Shown piece by piece: positions 1 through 7,078 of a DNA stretch of 18,889 nt (within the stretch, counting starts at the first letter, position 1; every line of letters starts with the position of its first letter). The notes beneath the pieces were generated by a model that saw only the letters and a program-made list of their open reading frames with translations, had not been told where the DNA came from and searched no databases. The DNA is from Minisyncoccota bacterium (lineage in GTDB: Bacteria > Patescibacteriota > Minisyncoccia > SW-4-49-11), in assembly GCA_018609785.1 (NCBI GenBank), contig JAHEOE010000044.1, forward strand, positions 1 to 18,889. Direction: 5' to 3'. The translations under genes were made by a program, and so were the position numbers.

Positions 1-160
1 CTGTTGTTATTAACTAATCTTATAAATACTCCCCTCTCTTAACACTTCTTATTACTTCCTGCTGTAGGAGTACCAGTATAAATAACAGCGGACCTCATAC
101 GTATCTTTCTGCTAGTTGGGCAAGAGCTTATCATGATTGCTTACCAGAGCACCAAACAAT

Positions 161-1777
161 TTATTCAAAATCTACGCATATAAAATTACATCGAAATACA
201 GTTTCTCCATCTTCTATATCTGTATGAAACGCTTCTGCTGACCAAGAACCACTACTAGGTCTTATACGACAATGTTTTTCACCATCCCAAAGATGAGAAT
301 CTCCACTATAATCTCGATTCTCTTGACCTCCAGAGAAGCACAAATCATGATCATAGGTACGAGTTTTTGTTTCTGCCCCACTAACTTGGATCGTATACCA
401 CTCTTTGTTAGATATATTGGTAGAACCAGAATCATTCACATAACTCCTAATGGCATTTGCCGTGGCAAGGTCATTATCACTACCATCGGAACTAATATCT
501 GTACGAATGTTACTAACCGCTGTACCACTATCTAGAAGTATTTGTGTTGCCTTCATCTCACCTACTACGGTTAACTTACTCCCCGGATCCGAAGTTCCGA
601 TTCCAACACGACCTCCCGGTTTCACCCTTATACGTTCTTCATTATTAGTAAATATCCCTAATTCACCGTCTCCTTGCTGTTCAAGCCCCGTATCAGAATC
701 CCCGAGAGCCAATTGTATGTCAGGACTATTAGTGCCAATTCCAAGTCGCTTATTACCATCATCCCATTTCAAATCACTCGACCCCTCAAAACTTCCTCCG
801 TCATTAAACTGTATAGCTCCATCGTTTCCACCCGGCTCATTAATAAGATCATTAATAAGCTCAGTTACATACTTTCCTTCATCTTCTACAAAATATTTAG
901 GCGCGCTCATTTCCACATAAGCCGTAACACTGTCTACTGCATTAATACTGCCGCCGGAATCAATATTACTCGTCACGAAAAGACCGTCGCTGATATTTGC
1001 CGCTCCGTTAACATCCAACGTGTTCCCCGGAGAAGATGTCCCAATACCAAGTTGCTCATTAGCATCATCCCATACGAAAGAAGACGAGCCTGCAAAACTA
1101 TTTCCGTCCTTATACTGTATAGCTCTATTCGGACCTCCCGGAGTACCTTCAACGCTACTTACATAATTTTCAATAGCTTCTTGAGTCAGAAGAATATCCG
1201 ATGGACCAAATGGACTACTTGAAGTTACTCTATCATTACGAATGCTTACAACAGAAGTTCCAGCCCCCCCAGAGTTTCCACCAAGCAAAGCCAGTCCATC
1301 TGCTTTTATCTCTCCTGCAACAGTCAAAAGAGAACCCGGATTAGGAGTTCCAATTCCGACGTTACCGCTACTTCTTATCCGCATTTTTTCATCATTATCC
1401 GCCTTAAACGCCAAAACTCCATCAGTGGGAACGTTAATTCCGGAGTCATTATCATCAACCGCCAAATCAAGAAGAGCCTCTTCGTTTGCTTTACCGGAAT
1501 CATTATTCCCTTGGACATGAAGGTCCCCATCGACATCTAATGCGTTCTGAGGAGCACTACTCCCACTTCCGATCAGTAAATTACCTTCTTTTCTCTGATC
1601 GTTATCACTCACATTCAACGGCAACGGCGCGTTACCTTGGGTTGGAGCTTGGTCATTATCCTCGAAGGAATTCGCAATTTCTGTTTGAAATATACCTACC
1701 AACGCCGCGGCGCTTACACAAACCAGTCCCGCGTACATACCGTAGGAGAACAGTCGATGGGAAGAAGGGGTTTTCAT
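161..1777 (-). CDS. Exported surface protein with GIGT-type repeats
   Basis: Predicted 538-residue exported protein; its function is not recognised beyond a likely cell-surface or fibre-like role. An N-terminal signal or anchor is visible: basic start, then a hydrophobic stretch at about residues 13-30. The body repeats short motifs. VGIGT or LGIGT occurs near residues 142, 244, 346 and 392. A block ending WDD-N--LGIGT-SP occurs at 219-250 and 321-352, and a block RIR...VGIGT--PGS-LTV-GE-KA occurs at 133-159 and 382-410. Such GIGT--P repeats are known from tail-fibre-like and adhesin-like proteins. The last 60 or so residues differ and contain four cysteines (about 480, 503, 530, 534), possibly a disulfide-stabilised cap. 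An in-frame start 22 codons upstream exists. I chose ATG at 1775-1777 because it follows the signal-peptide pattern and sits exactly 10 nt from the same upstream motif found before the neighbouring gene. No S74 peptidase motif was recognised. Confidence 0.75.
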   Translation of the reverse strand: MKTPSSHRLFSYGMYAGLVCVSAAALVGIFQTEIANSFEDNDQAPTQGNAPLPLNVSDNDQRKEGNLLIGSGSSAPQNALDVDGDLHVQGNNDSGKANEEALLDLAVDDNDSGINVPTDGVLAFKADNDEKMRIRSSGNVGIGTPNPGSLLTVAGEIKADGLALLGGNSGGAGTSVVSIRNDRVTSSSPFGPSDILLTQEAIENYVSSVEGTPGGPNRAIQYKDGNSFAGSSSFVWDDANEQLGIGTSSPGNTLDVNGAANISDGLFVTSNIDSGGSINAVDSVTAYVEMSAPKYFVEDEGKYVTELINDLINEPGGNDGAIQFNDGGSFEGSSDLKWDDGNKRLGIGTNSPDIQLALGDSDTGLEQQGDGELGIFTNNEERIRVKPGGRVGIGTSDPGSKLTVVGEMKATQILLDSGTAVSNIRTDISSDGSDNDLATANAIRSYVNDSGSTNISNKEWYTIQVSGAETKTRTYDHDLCFSGGQENRDYSGDSHLWDGEKHCRIRPSSGSWSAEAFHTDIEDGETVFRCNFICVDFE

Positions 1778-1787
1778 ACGTTTAAGG

Positions 1788-1829
1788 TTACATTTATATC
1801 TATTTTTTCGGACTGATTTCAGAATATCA
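1788..1829 (-). promoter_or_regulatory. Putative promoter of the surface-protein gene, short-leader type
   Basis: On the minus strand, TGATATTCT (1821-1829) is followed 23 nt later by ATAAATGTAA (1788-1797), which ends 10 nt before the start codon. The same pair, with a 25-nt gap and the same 10-nt distance to ATG, precedes the next minus-strand gene. ATAAAT resembles a -10 box placed so close that the mRNA leader would be very short. The promoter role is inferred; the duplication and spacing are directly visible. Confidence 0.5.
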
Positions 1830-1892
1830 CACATCTCACGCAACGCAATAGCGGAGAGGAGCCAGTCCTTACGTTCAAGTTACACACGTACT

Positions 1893-2555
1893 TTAGAGCT
1901 GTACGGACTCTTTTTCGGAATTTTCCTCGGACTCGGAAGACTCCAAATTGATCTCCGCTCCGGGCGGACGGGCCAAAATCTCATCAATCTGTTTGGCCCG
2001 GGATTGGTCCTCCCCGGCAGTCACGCGAATCAACCGAGCGGGGATGGCGGTTTTGCCGATGGCGTTGGAGGTAGGCCGAATCTCCACGCGATCTCCGCCG
2101 GAGAGCTCCTGAACACTGATCTCTTTGCGCTCGAATCCTTGCGGCGGACGCGGAGCAGACTCCTGATTTTGGGAATCGGTGATCTGCTGATAATACGTCC
2201 TCTTTTCCTCAAGCACAACGCTGGGTTCTCGCGGAATGCGTTGCTCAATACGGGTATTCTCCGTTACGTTCACCGGCACTTCCTTACCGGTGCTCTCTAA
2301 AGTTACGCGGACTTGGTTTCCGCTGACACTTACCACGGTCGCATCAATTTCTTGGTTACGCGCGTACGTTTCCATCTGCGGAAAGACATCGTCCTGTTGC
2401 AACTGTTGCTCGGCCTGCGTGCGTTGGGCTTCCTGTCCGTTCCACAACACAATTCCCAATACCACTCCCCAAACCACGGCTACACCGGTTACGGCGCTGA
2501 ATCCCACGAGAAAGGAGTTGCGTTTTATCTTCTTTAGCAATGAGTGTTGTTTCAT
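1893..2555 (-). CDS. Single-pass membrane protein with extracytoplasmic domain, unknown function
   Basis: A 220-residue protein not assigned to a family. Residues 1-13 are basic, residues 15-38 form one strongly hydrophobic transmembrane segment, and the following Gln-rich stretch (40-55) looks helical. Residues about 70-190 look like a beta-rich domain containing VVSVSGNQVRVTLES and VNVTENTRIEQRIP, reminiscent of small oligonucleotide/oligosaccharide-binding-like folds such as DUF5666. That comparison is only a resemblance. The tail is acidic (about 200-220) and probably disordered. With N-in topology the C-terminal domain would face outside. It is transcribed toward the surface-protein gene, with 115 nt between them, and both carry their own copy of the same upstream motif. 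They may therefore be co-regulated envelope genes rather than one operon. Confidence 0.65.
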   Translation of the reverse strand: MKQHSLLKKIKRNSFLVGFSAVTGVAVVWGVVLGIVLWNGQEAQRTQAEQQLQQDDVFPQMETYARNQEIDATVVSVSGNQVRVTLESTGKEVPVNVTENTRIEQRIPREPSVVLEEKRTYYQQITDSQNQESAPRPPQGFERKEISVQELSGGDRVEIRPTSNAIGKTAIPARLIRVTAGEDQSRAKQIDEILARPPGAEINLESSESEENSEKESVQL

Positions 2556-2565
2556 ATATGTTTCT

Positions 2566-2609
2566 TTACATTTATGTTTTTCTCTCCTAAGATTAATTTT
2601 AGAATATCA
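2566..2609 (-). promoter_or_regulatory. Putative promoter of the membrane-protein gene, same motif as 1788-1829
   Basis: On the minus strand, TGATATTCT (2601-2609) and ATAAATGTAA (2566-2575) lie 25 nt apart, and the second ends 10 nt before ATG at 2553-2555. The start has no SD sequence. The site lies in the 78-bp divergent spacer shared with leuS, so any factor bound here could affect both genes. Confidence 0.5.
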
Positions 2610-2633
2610 TATATATTAAGTAACACAACAGGT

Positions 2634-5048
2634 ATGCCGTATCCACACCAAGAGACGGAACACAAATGGCAAGAGCAATGGGCAAACGGGTTTGTCGACT
2701 ACCGAGCCGGTCAATCCGCTGAAAAAGAAAAGCGCTACATTCTCGCGGAATTTCCGTTTCCGTCCGGGGCGGGTCTTCATGTGGGGCACCTTCGCAGTTA
2801 TGTCGCCCTGGATATCATCGCCCGCAAGTCTCGTATGGAAGGATACGACGTGCTTTACCCCATGGGCTGGGACGCGTTCGGACTTCCCACGGAAAATTAC
2901 GCCCTCAAACACGGAATTTCTCCGCAACAGGCCACCAAAGAAAATATCGCGAATTTCAAACGACAGCTGGCGCCCATGGGCCTTTCGTTTGACTGGAGTC
3001 GGGAAATAAACACGACCGACCCCGGTTATTACCGATGGACGCAATGGCTCTTTTTGCAGTTTTATCATCAAGGACTTGCCTATAAGGCCGAAGTCCCCGT
3101 TTACTGGTGTCCCAACTCCCAGATCACTCTGGCGGCCGAAGAAGTCTCGGACGGCAAATCCATTCAGACGGGCGAACCGGTGGAGAAAATGCCCATGACG
3201 CAGTGGATGCTCGCCATCACCGAGTACGCCGATCGGCTTCTGGAAGGACTCGACGAAGTGGATTATCTCGAGGAGATAAAAACCCAACAACGCAACTGGA
3301 TCGGCCGAAGCGAGGGAGCGCGGATATACTTCAAGACCGAACACGGCCAAACCGTGGAAACCTTTACCACCCGTCCCGATACCATTTACGGCGTAACCTA
3401 TATGGTGCTCGCTCCGGAACACCCGGCGGTTTCCGAACTTCTCGAACACGCCTCCAATCCGGACGAGATCCGATCTTACGTTGAAGAGGCTGAACGCCAA
3501 ACAGACCGAGAACGCCAGGCCAAAACCGAAAAAACCGGCGTTCATATCGGCGGAGTCCATATGATCCACCCTTTGACCGGAGCTTACCTCCCCGTTTATA
3601 TCGCCGATTACGTCTTGATGGATGTGGGTACGGGCGCCATTATGGCGGTTCCCGCCCATGACGAACGCGATTACGAATTTGCCCGGCGATTTGAACTGCC
3701 CATGGAAACAGTCGTCAAACCGGACCAAGGAGATGTCCCCGAACTTCCCTATCCTGAGACGGGCGAACTCATTAACTCCGGAGACTGGACCGGACTTACC
3801 TCGGCCGAAGCCACGCAACGCATTATCGAATATCTGGAACAAGAATACTTGGGTCAACGGGACGTAAACTACAAAATGCGCGATTGGGTATTCTCCCGTC
3901 AGCGCTACTGGGGAGAGCCGATCCCGATCGTTTATTGTGAGCAATGCGGCGAAGTTCCCGTTCCCGAAGACCAACTCCCCGTCGAACTCCCGGAAGTGGA
4001 AGCGTATGAGCCAACCGAGACCGGTGAAAGCCCCTTGGCGAATATTGACCGGTGGGTGAATACCGAATGTCCCGAGTGCGGCGGATCCGCCAAGCGCGAA
4101 ACCGATACCATGCCCAACTGGGCCGGCAGTTCCTGGTACTACTTACGGTATATTGATCCGCAGAACGATCAAGCATTCGCCGACTATGACAAACTGGCCG
4201 AATGGTTGCCCGTTGACCTGTATAACGGAGGAATGGAACATGTCACTCTTCACCTGCTTTACTCTCGCTTCTGGCATCAATTCCTCTATGACCTTGGGTA
4301 TGTCCCCACGCGCGAGCCGTATCAAAAACGCGTCTCACACGGCATTATTCTCGCCGAAGGCGGGGTAAAAATGTCCAAATCTAAAGGCAACACTATCGAC
4401 CCCATGGAAATGGTTGAGAATTTCGGCGCGGATACCTTCCGCACCTACGAAATGTTCATGGGCCCGTATGATGAGATGATCGCCTGGGATATGAACGGAA
4501 TTAAAGGCGTGTACCGCTTCTTAACCAAAATTTGGCACTGGTACACCCGTCAGACCGAAGGGTATGGAGAGACGGTATCCGATGACTCTCACCTGCAATA
4601 CAGCCTTCATAGCCTGATCAAGAAAGTAACCGATGATATCGAGGCCATGAAGTTTAACACGGCCGTAAGCGCCTTGATGGAATTCACCAATGAATGGCAG
4701 AATTATCAGCTCTCGGCCGAAGACTTCGGCGCTTTCGCCCGGTTGCTTGCCCCGTTCGCGCCGCACCTCGCCGAAGAACTGTGGACGGGAACCGGAGCGC
4801 AAAATTCAGTTCATCATGCCGAGTGGCCCTCGTATGATCCGGACCAAATCACCTCGGACATAGTCACGTATCAGATTCATGTCAACGGCAAAGTACGCGG
4901 TATGCTCGAAGTTGCCCCTCATACCGACGAAGAAACCATCAAACAGAACGCCCGAGAACAAGATAATGTCGCCCGCCACCTGGAAGGCCAAACCATTAAA
5001 AAGATGATTGTCATTCCGCAAAAGGTGGTCAGTATTGTGACGGAATAG
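2634..5048 (+). CDS. leuS: Leucyl-tRNA synthetase
   Basis: Class I aminoacyl-tRNA synthetase that charges tRNA-Leu with leucine in the cytoplasm. With ATG at 2634 the protein has 804 residues, normal to slightly short for bacterial LeuRS. Visible landmarks: the HIGH-type motif HVGH at 49-52 after PFPSGAGL; the CP1 editing domain with TTRPDT at about 245-250 and AHDERDYEF at about 341-349; the WGEPIPIVYC motif with nearby Cys pairs; the KMSKS loop at 579-583; and an anticodon-binding helical C-terminus ending in a short LeuRS-type domain (HVNGKVRG). The reading frame is open for 30 codons further upstream. That extension would be hydrophobic, unlike LeuRS, and would overlap the divergent promoter, so I reject it. 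There is no SD sequence; the start follows AACACAACAGGT. No T-tract terminator is seen after the stop, only a repeat block. Confidence 0.98.
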   Translation: MPYPHQETEHKWQEQWANGFVDYRAGQSAEKEKRYILAEFPFPSGAGLHVGHLRSYVALDIIARKSRMEGYDVLYPMGWDAFGLPTENYALKHGISPQQATKENIANFKRQLAPMGLSFDWSREINTTDPGYYRWTQWLFLQFYHQGLAYKAEVPVYWCPNSQITLAAEEVSDGKSIQTGEPVEKMPMTQWMLAITEYADRLLEGLDEVDYLEEIKTQQRNWIGRSEGARIYFKTEHGQTVETFTTRPDTIYGVTYMVLAPEHPAVSELLEHASNPDEIRSYVEEAERQTDRERQAKTEKTGVHIGGVHMIHPLTGAYLPVYIADYVLMDVGTGAIMAVPAHDERDYEFARRFELPMETVVKPDQGDVPELPYPETGELINSGDWTGLTSAEATQRIIEYLEQEYLGQRDVNYKMRDWVFSRQRYWGEPIPIVYCEQCGEVPVPEDQLPVELPEVEAYEPTETGESPLANIDRWVNTECPECGGSAKRETDTMPNWAGSSWYYLRYIDPQNDQAFADYDKLAEWLPVDLYNGGMEHVTLHLLYSRFWHQFLYDLGYVPTREPYQKRVSHGIILAEGGVKMSKSKGNTIDPMEMVENFGADTFRTYEMFMGPYDEMIAWDMNGIKGVYRFLTKIWHWYTRQTEGYGETVSDDSHLQYSLHSLIKKVTDDIEAMKFNTAVSALMEFTNEWQNYQLSAEDFGAFARLLAPFAPHLAEELWTGTGAQNSVHHAEWPSYDPDQITSDIVTYQIHVNGKVRGMLEVAPHTDEETIKQNAREQDNVARHLEGQTIKKMIVIPQKVVSIVTE

Positions 5049-5056
5049 CACAAACG

Positions 5057-5147
5057 ATATATGCCCTGTGGGCATGATATACTATAGATACATGTACTCT
5101 TCGAGTACGATATACGGTGGCTGATACAGTGGATATACGGTTGTGTG
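5057..5147 (+). repeat. GATATAC-family repeat block, copy 1
   Basis: The block follows the leuS stop. It contains degenerate units of the type GATATACGGTTG and GATACAGTGG, plus two small hairpins: ATGCCC-TGT-GGGCAT (5061-5075) and GTACTC-TTC-GAGTAC (5094-5108), the second followed by GATATACGG. Similar blocks recur at 6168-6212, 9628-9740, 11395-11437, 14751-14790 (inverted) and 17735-17950. No reading frame is supported here. Confidence 0.8.
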
Positions 5148-5150
5148 ACT

Positions 5151-5318
5151 AGAGACCATCTCAAAAATAAACTTTTGGTTCCTCTATTTTACGCATATGA
5201 AGGCGACAGAGCGTATGAACGAATTTTGGGTATGGTTAGGCCGTAGGAGTTAATGGCAGTGAATACGTCTCTGTCGCCTTCATAGACTTTCACCTAGAAT
5301 AATTTTGAGATGGCCTCT
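5151..5318 (+). repeat. CATCTCAAAA-terminal inverted repeat element, copy A (MITE-like)
   Basis: A 168-bp element bounded by near-perfect terminal inverted repeats: AGAGACCATCTCAAAA at 5151-5166 and its complement (AGAGGCCATCTCAAAA read inward) at 5303-5318, 15 of 16 matching. Inside is a perfect 16-bp inverted repeat, TATGAAGGCGACAGAG (5196-5211) with its complement at 5269-5284. It continues through CGTAT/ATACG (5212-5216 with 5263-5267) after a one-base bulge, leaving a 46-nt loop that contains TTTTGGGTATGG. No protein is encoded. It resembles a miniature inverted-repeat element that would need a transposase in trans; it could equally be a structured RNA gene flanked by repeats. Confidence 0.85.
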
Positions 5319-5353
5319 AGTAGCATGTAGCGAGTAGCAGGTAGGGGGAAGAC

Positions 5354-5430
5354 CCTATTTCAGTGACTGTCTGACATAGCATTAAAATAACCGAGAATAT
5401 ACGTCGATACGGCAGTCCCCTGAAAATAGG
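5354..5430 (+). repeat. Partial copy of the tandem two-hairpin element found near tRNA-Thr
   Basis: CAGTGACTGTC (5361-5371) matches the 3' end of the 11.6-11.9 kb elements. GTCGATACGGCAGTCCCC followed by TGAAAATAGG (5403-5430) matches their 5' end. The two paired hairpins in between are missing, so this is one 3' end joined by a spacer to the next 5' end. Its flanks CCTATTTCAG (5354-5363) and CTGAAAATAGG (5420-5430) form an inverted repeat. A lone CATCTCAAAA terminus begins directly after. Confidence 0.7.
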
Positions 5431-5435
5431 ATCTA

Positions 5436-5450
5436 AAAGTCATCTCAAAA
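5436..5450 (+). repeat. Solitary CATCTCAAAA terminus upstream of tsaC
   Basis: AAAGTCATCTCAAAA matches the left end of the inverted-repeat elements, but no matching right end follows before the tsaC start at 5480. It may be a remnant. With the elements around it, this accounts for the whole 431-bp leuS-tsaC gap. Confidence 0.6.
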
Positions 5451-5479
5451 TCACCAATCTTCCGTAACATCAACAACAT

Positions 5480-6124
5480 ATGACATTTGACCTGAATCAG
5501 TACTCAGAACATACCGCGCTTCAAGACTTGGCAACGCAATTCCGGCAAGGCAGTGTATTGGTCTACCCCACCGATACCATCTACGGACTGGGCGGTCGCG
5601 CCGATGACAGAGATGTTATAGATCGTGTCTTTCGAATAAAAGCACGGGACCGAAGCAAACCACTTTCGGTGGTGGTGGCGAACATGGACATGCTCTCCAC
5701 TGCAACCGATCCGTCCGACAGTCACCACGCATTTCTTGCTCGTCTGTTCCCGGCGAAAGTAACCGTCATTCTCCCGAAAACGAACTACTTACCCGACGAA
5801 TTGGTGCATAACGAACCGGAAAACGGCCTTGCCGTACGTATTCCGGACGATCTGTTTCTCCGTCGCTTGGTGGATAAGATTTCGGTCCCTCTCATTAGCA
5901 CCAGCGCCAATCCATCCGGAGAAAAACCGCCGCATACGTGGGACGAACTCCAACAGACGTGGGGAGGATTCTCTGAAAATCCCGACGGTCTGGTCTATCG
6001 CGAAGATCAAGTGTCCCCGCAACCCTCCACGATTATTGATCTCAGGGATAATGTCCCCGTCATTATACGAGAAGGCTCGGTTCCCGCCGCCGAACTGTAT
6101 CGGCTGTGGGATTCTGTAGAGTAA
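5480..6124 (+). CDS. tsaC: Threonylcarbamoyl-AMP synthase (TsaC/Sua5 family)
   Basis: Makes threonylcarbamoyl-AMP from threonine, bicarbonate and ATP, the first step of t6A37 modification of tRNAs that read ANN codons. The 214-residue length fits the short TsaC/YwlC form, and no long C-terminal Sua5 domain is present. Visible motifs: VYPTDTIYGLGG at 28-39, the KxR region KARDRSKPL at 54-62, LAVRIPDD at 117-124 and ISTSANPSG at 139-147, all characteristic of the YrdC fold. The start ATG at 5480 has no SD sequence (AACATCAACAAC precedes it), as is common in this window. The gene stands alone between two repeat-filled spacers. The tRNA-Thr at 11.9 kb has A37 after its anticodon and is an expected substrate of the pathway; the partner genes tsaB, tsaD and tsaE are not in the window. 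Confidence 0.95.
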   Translation: MTFDLNQYSEHTALQDLATQFRQGSVLVYPTDTIYGLGGRADDRDVIDRVFRIKARDRSKPLSVVVANMDMLSTATDPSDSHHAFLARLFPAKVTVILPKTNYLPDELVHNEPENGLAVRIPDDLFLRRLVDKISVPLISTSANPSGEKPPHTWDELQQTWGGFSENPDGLVYREDQVSPQPSTIIDLRDNVPVIIREGSVPAAELYRLWDSVE

Positions 6125-6167
6125 GAGAGGTAACGTATTTTGAAATTCAGCAGAGAACATAAACTGG

Positions 6168-6257
6168 ACCCGATACACGATGGATACACAGTTGATATAC
6201 GGTTGTGAGGTGAAGAGTAGCAGGTAGCGAGTTATTAGAATTTAGTATTTGAAGTTC
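6168..6257 (+). repeat. GATATAC-family block and GTAGCAGGTAGC/TTAGAATTTAGTATTTG block, copy 2
   Basis: GATACACGATGGATACACAG and GATATACGGTTGTG units (about 6171-6208) run into AGAGTAGCAGGTAGCGAG and TTATTAGAATTTAGTATTTG (to about 6250). The same order recurs at 17760-17840 and, inverted, at 14950-15080. It abuts the left end of repeat element C. Confidence 0.7.
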
Positions 6258-6414
6258 AGAACGCATCTCAAAAGTCTGTTATGCCCATATGAACGAAACG
6301 GTAGGCTATGGGTAGAATCGGCGTTGTGAAGTGAATATGAGCCGTACCCCGAAATGAGGAAAACACAACCAGTACTAAGGACGGAGGAGCTCCCCTACTT
6401 TTGAGATGGCTTCT
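6258..6414 (+). repeat. CATCTCAAAA-terminal inverted repeat element, copy C, ending in the truB stop codon
   Basis: Termini AGAACGCATCTCAAAAGT (6258-6275) and, read inward from the other side, AGAAGCCATCTCAAAAGT (6397-6414); 16 of 18 match. The interior shares TATGAACGAA, GGCTATGGGTAG and GTGAATAT with copies A and D. The inner stem CATAT (6286-6290)/ATATG (6335-6339) replaces CGTAT/ATACG of copy A, a compensatory change. The right part (about 6375-6405) resembles the GGACGGAGGAG...CTACTTTTGAG tail of the palindrome family at 9.75 and 11.47 kb, so the copy may be composite. Confidence 0.75.
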
Positions 6415-7072
6415 AATTCGTCTCCTCGATATGCGTATGAGACAATTCCTCAAGCGTTTGAGCGTCAGAGACATGGTATTCGCCCACCCGAGTACGTTCC
6501 AATTCTTCCAGATACGCGCTGGTGCCAAGCATATCCCCGATATCTTCGGCCAAAGTGCGGACATACACACCGCTGTGGCACGTAAGCGTAATCGTCAGAT
6601 ACGGATACTCGTATTCCGCAACATCAATACGCTCAATATATACCTGACGCGGATCACGAACAATTTCTTTACCTTCACGAGCCAATTCATAAAGCTTTTT
6701 TCCTTCTACCTTCACCGCCGAGTGCATAGGCGGAATCTGCTCAATCTCTCCTTGAAACTGCGACACCACATACTCTACTTCCGACCTATCAGGAATCTCA
6801 CGCTCAATATCAACCTCAGTAATGAGTCCGTCCCGATCGGCCGTAGAGCTTTCCGATCCCAATCTGATACGCGCATGATATTCTTTTTCCAGCTGCATCA
6901 ACTCATCACTTTGCCGCGTCGCTCCGCGTCCGACCAGTATCACCAAAACGCCCGTGGCAAACGGATCCAGCGTACCGGCGTGTCCGACCTTTTTTATTCC
7001 GGAAATTTCCCGCACTCGATCCACGACATCATGCGAGGTTATCCCGGTCGGTTTGTGAACATTTAAAATCAT
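6413..7072 (-). CDS. truB: tRNA pseudouridine(55) synthase
   Basis: Isomerises U55 to pseudouridine in the T-loop of tRNAs. At 219 residues it is shorter than E. coli TruB (over 300). The catalytic core is present: NVHKPTGITSHDVV (4-17), GHAGTLDPFATGVL (30-43) with catalytic Asp36, PPMHSAVKVEGKKLYELA, and CHSGVYVRTLAEDIG. The usual C-terminal PUA extension is essentially absent. It follows the VIT1-like gene on the same strand with six bases between them and probably shares its transcript. A weak AGGA lies about 10 nt before ATG. Oddity: the last two bases of its TAG stop codon are the first two bases of repeat element C, so the present 3' end of the gene is set by that repeat. Confidence 0.96.
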   Translation of the reverse strand: MILNVHKPTGITSHDVVDRVREISGIKKVGHAGTLDPFATGVLVILVGRGATRQSDELMQLEKEYHARIRLGSESSTADRDGLITEVDIEREIPDRSEVEYVVSQFQGEIEQIPPMHSAVKVEGKKLYELAREGKEIVRDPRQVYIERIDVAEYEYPYLTITLTCHSGVYVRTLAEDIGDMLGTSAYLEELERTRVGEYHVSDAQTLEELSHTHIEETN

Positions 7073-7078
7073 ATTTGT

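Noticed and set aside
1..160. Possible short coding sequence downstream of the surface-protein gene (minus strand, about 19 codons)
   Set aside because: It is too short, with no start signals or recognisable product. I see no terminator or other clear feature in these 160 bases.
1778..1843. Start of the surface-protein gene 22 codons upstream
   Set aside because: It would place a long basic stretch before the signal peptide and read through the ATAAATGTAA motif that is shared, at fixed spacing, with the neighbouring gene.
2544..2633. N-terminal extension of leuS by 30 codons
   Set aside because: The extension is hydrophobic and low-complexity, unlike any LeuRS N-terminus, and overlaps the promoter motif of the divergent gene. 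MPYPHQETEHKW is a normal LeuRS start.
2616..3974. Long 452-codon reading frame opposite leuS
   Set aside because: It lies fully antisense to leuS, whose motifs are unambiguous, and its translation has no recognisable domain. It is a by-product of codon usage in the real gene.
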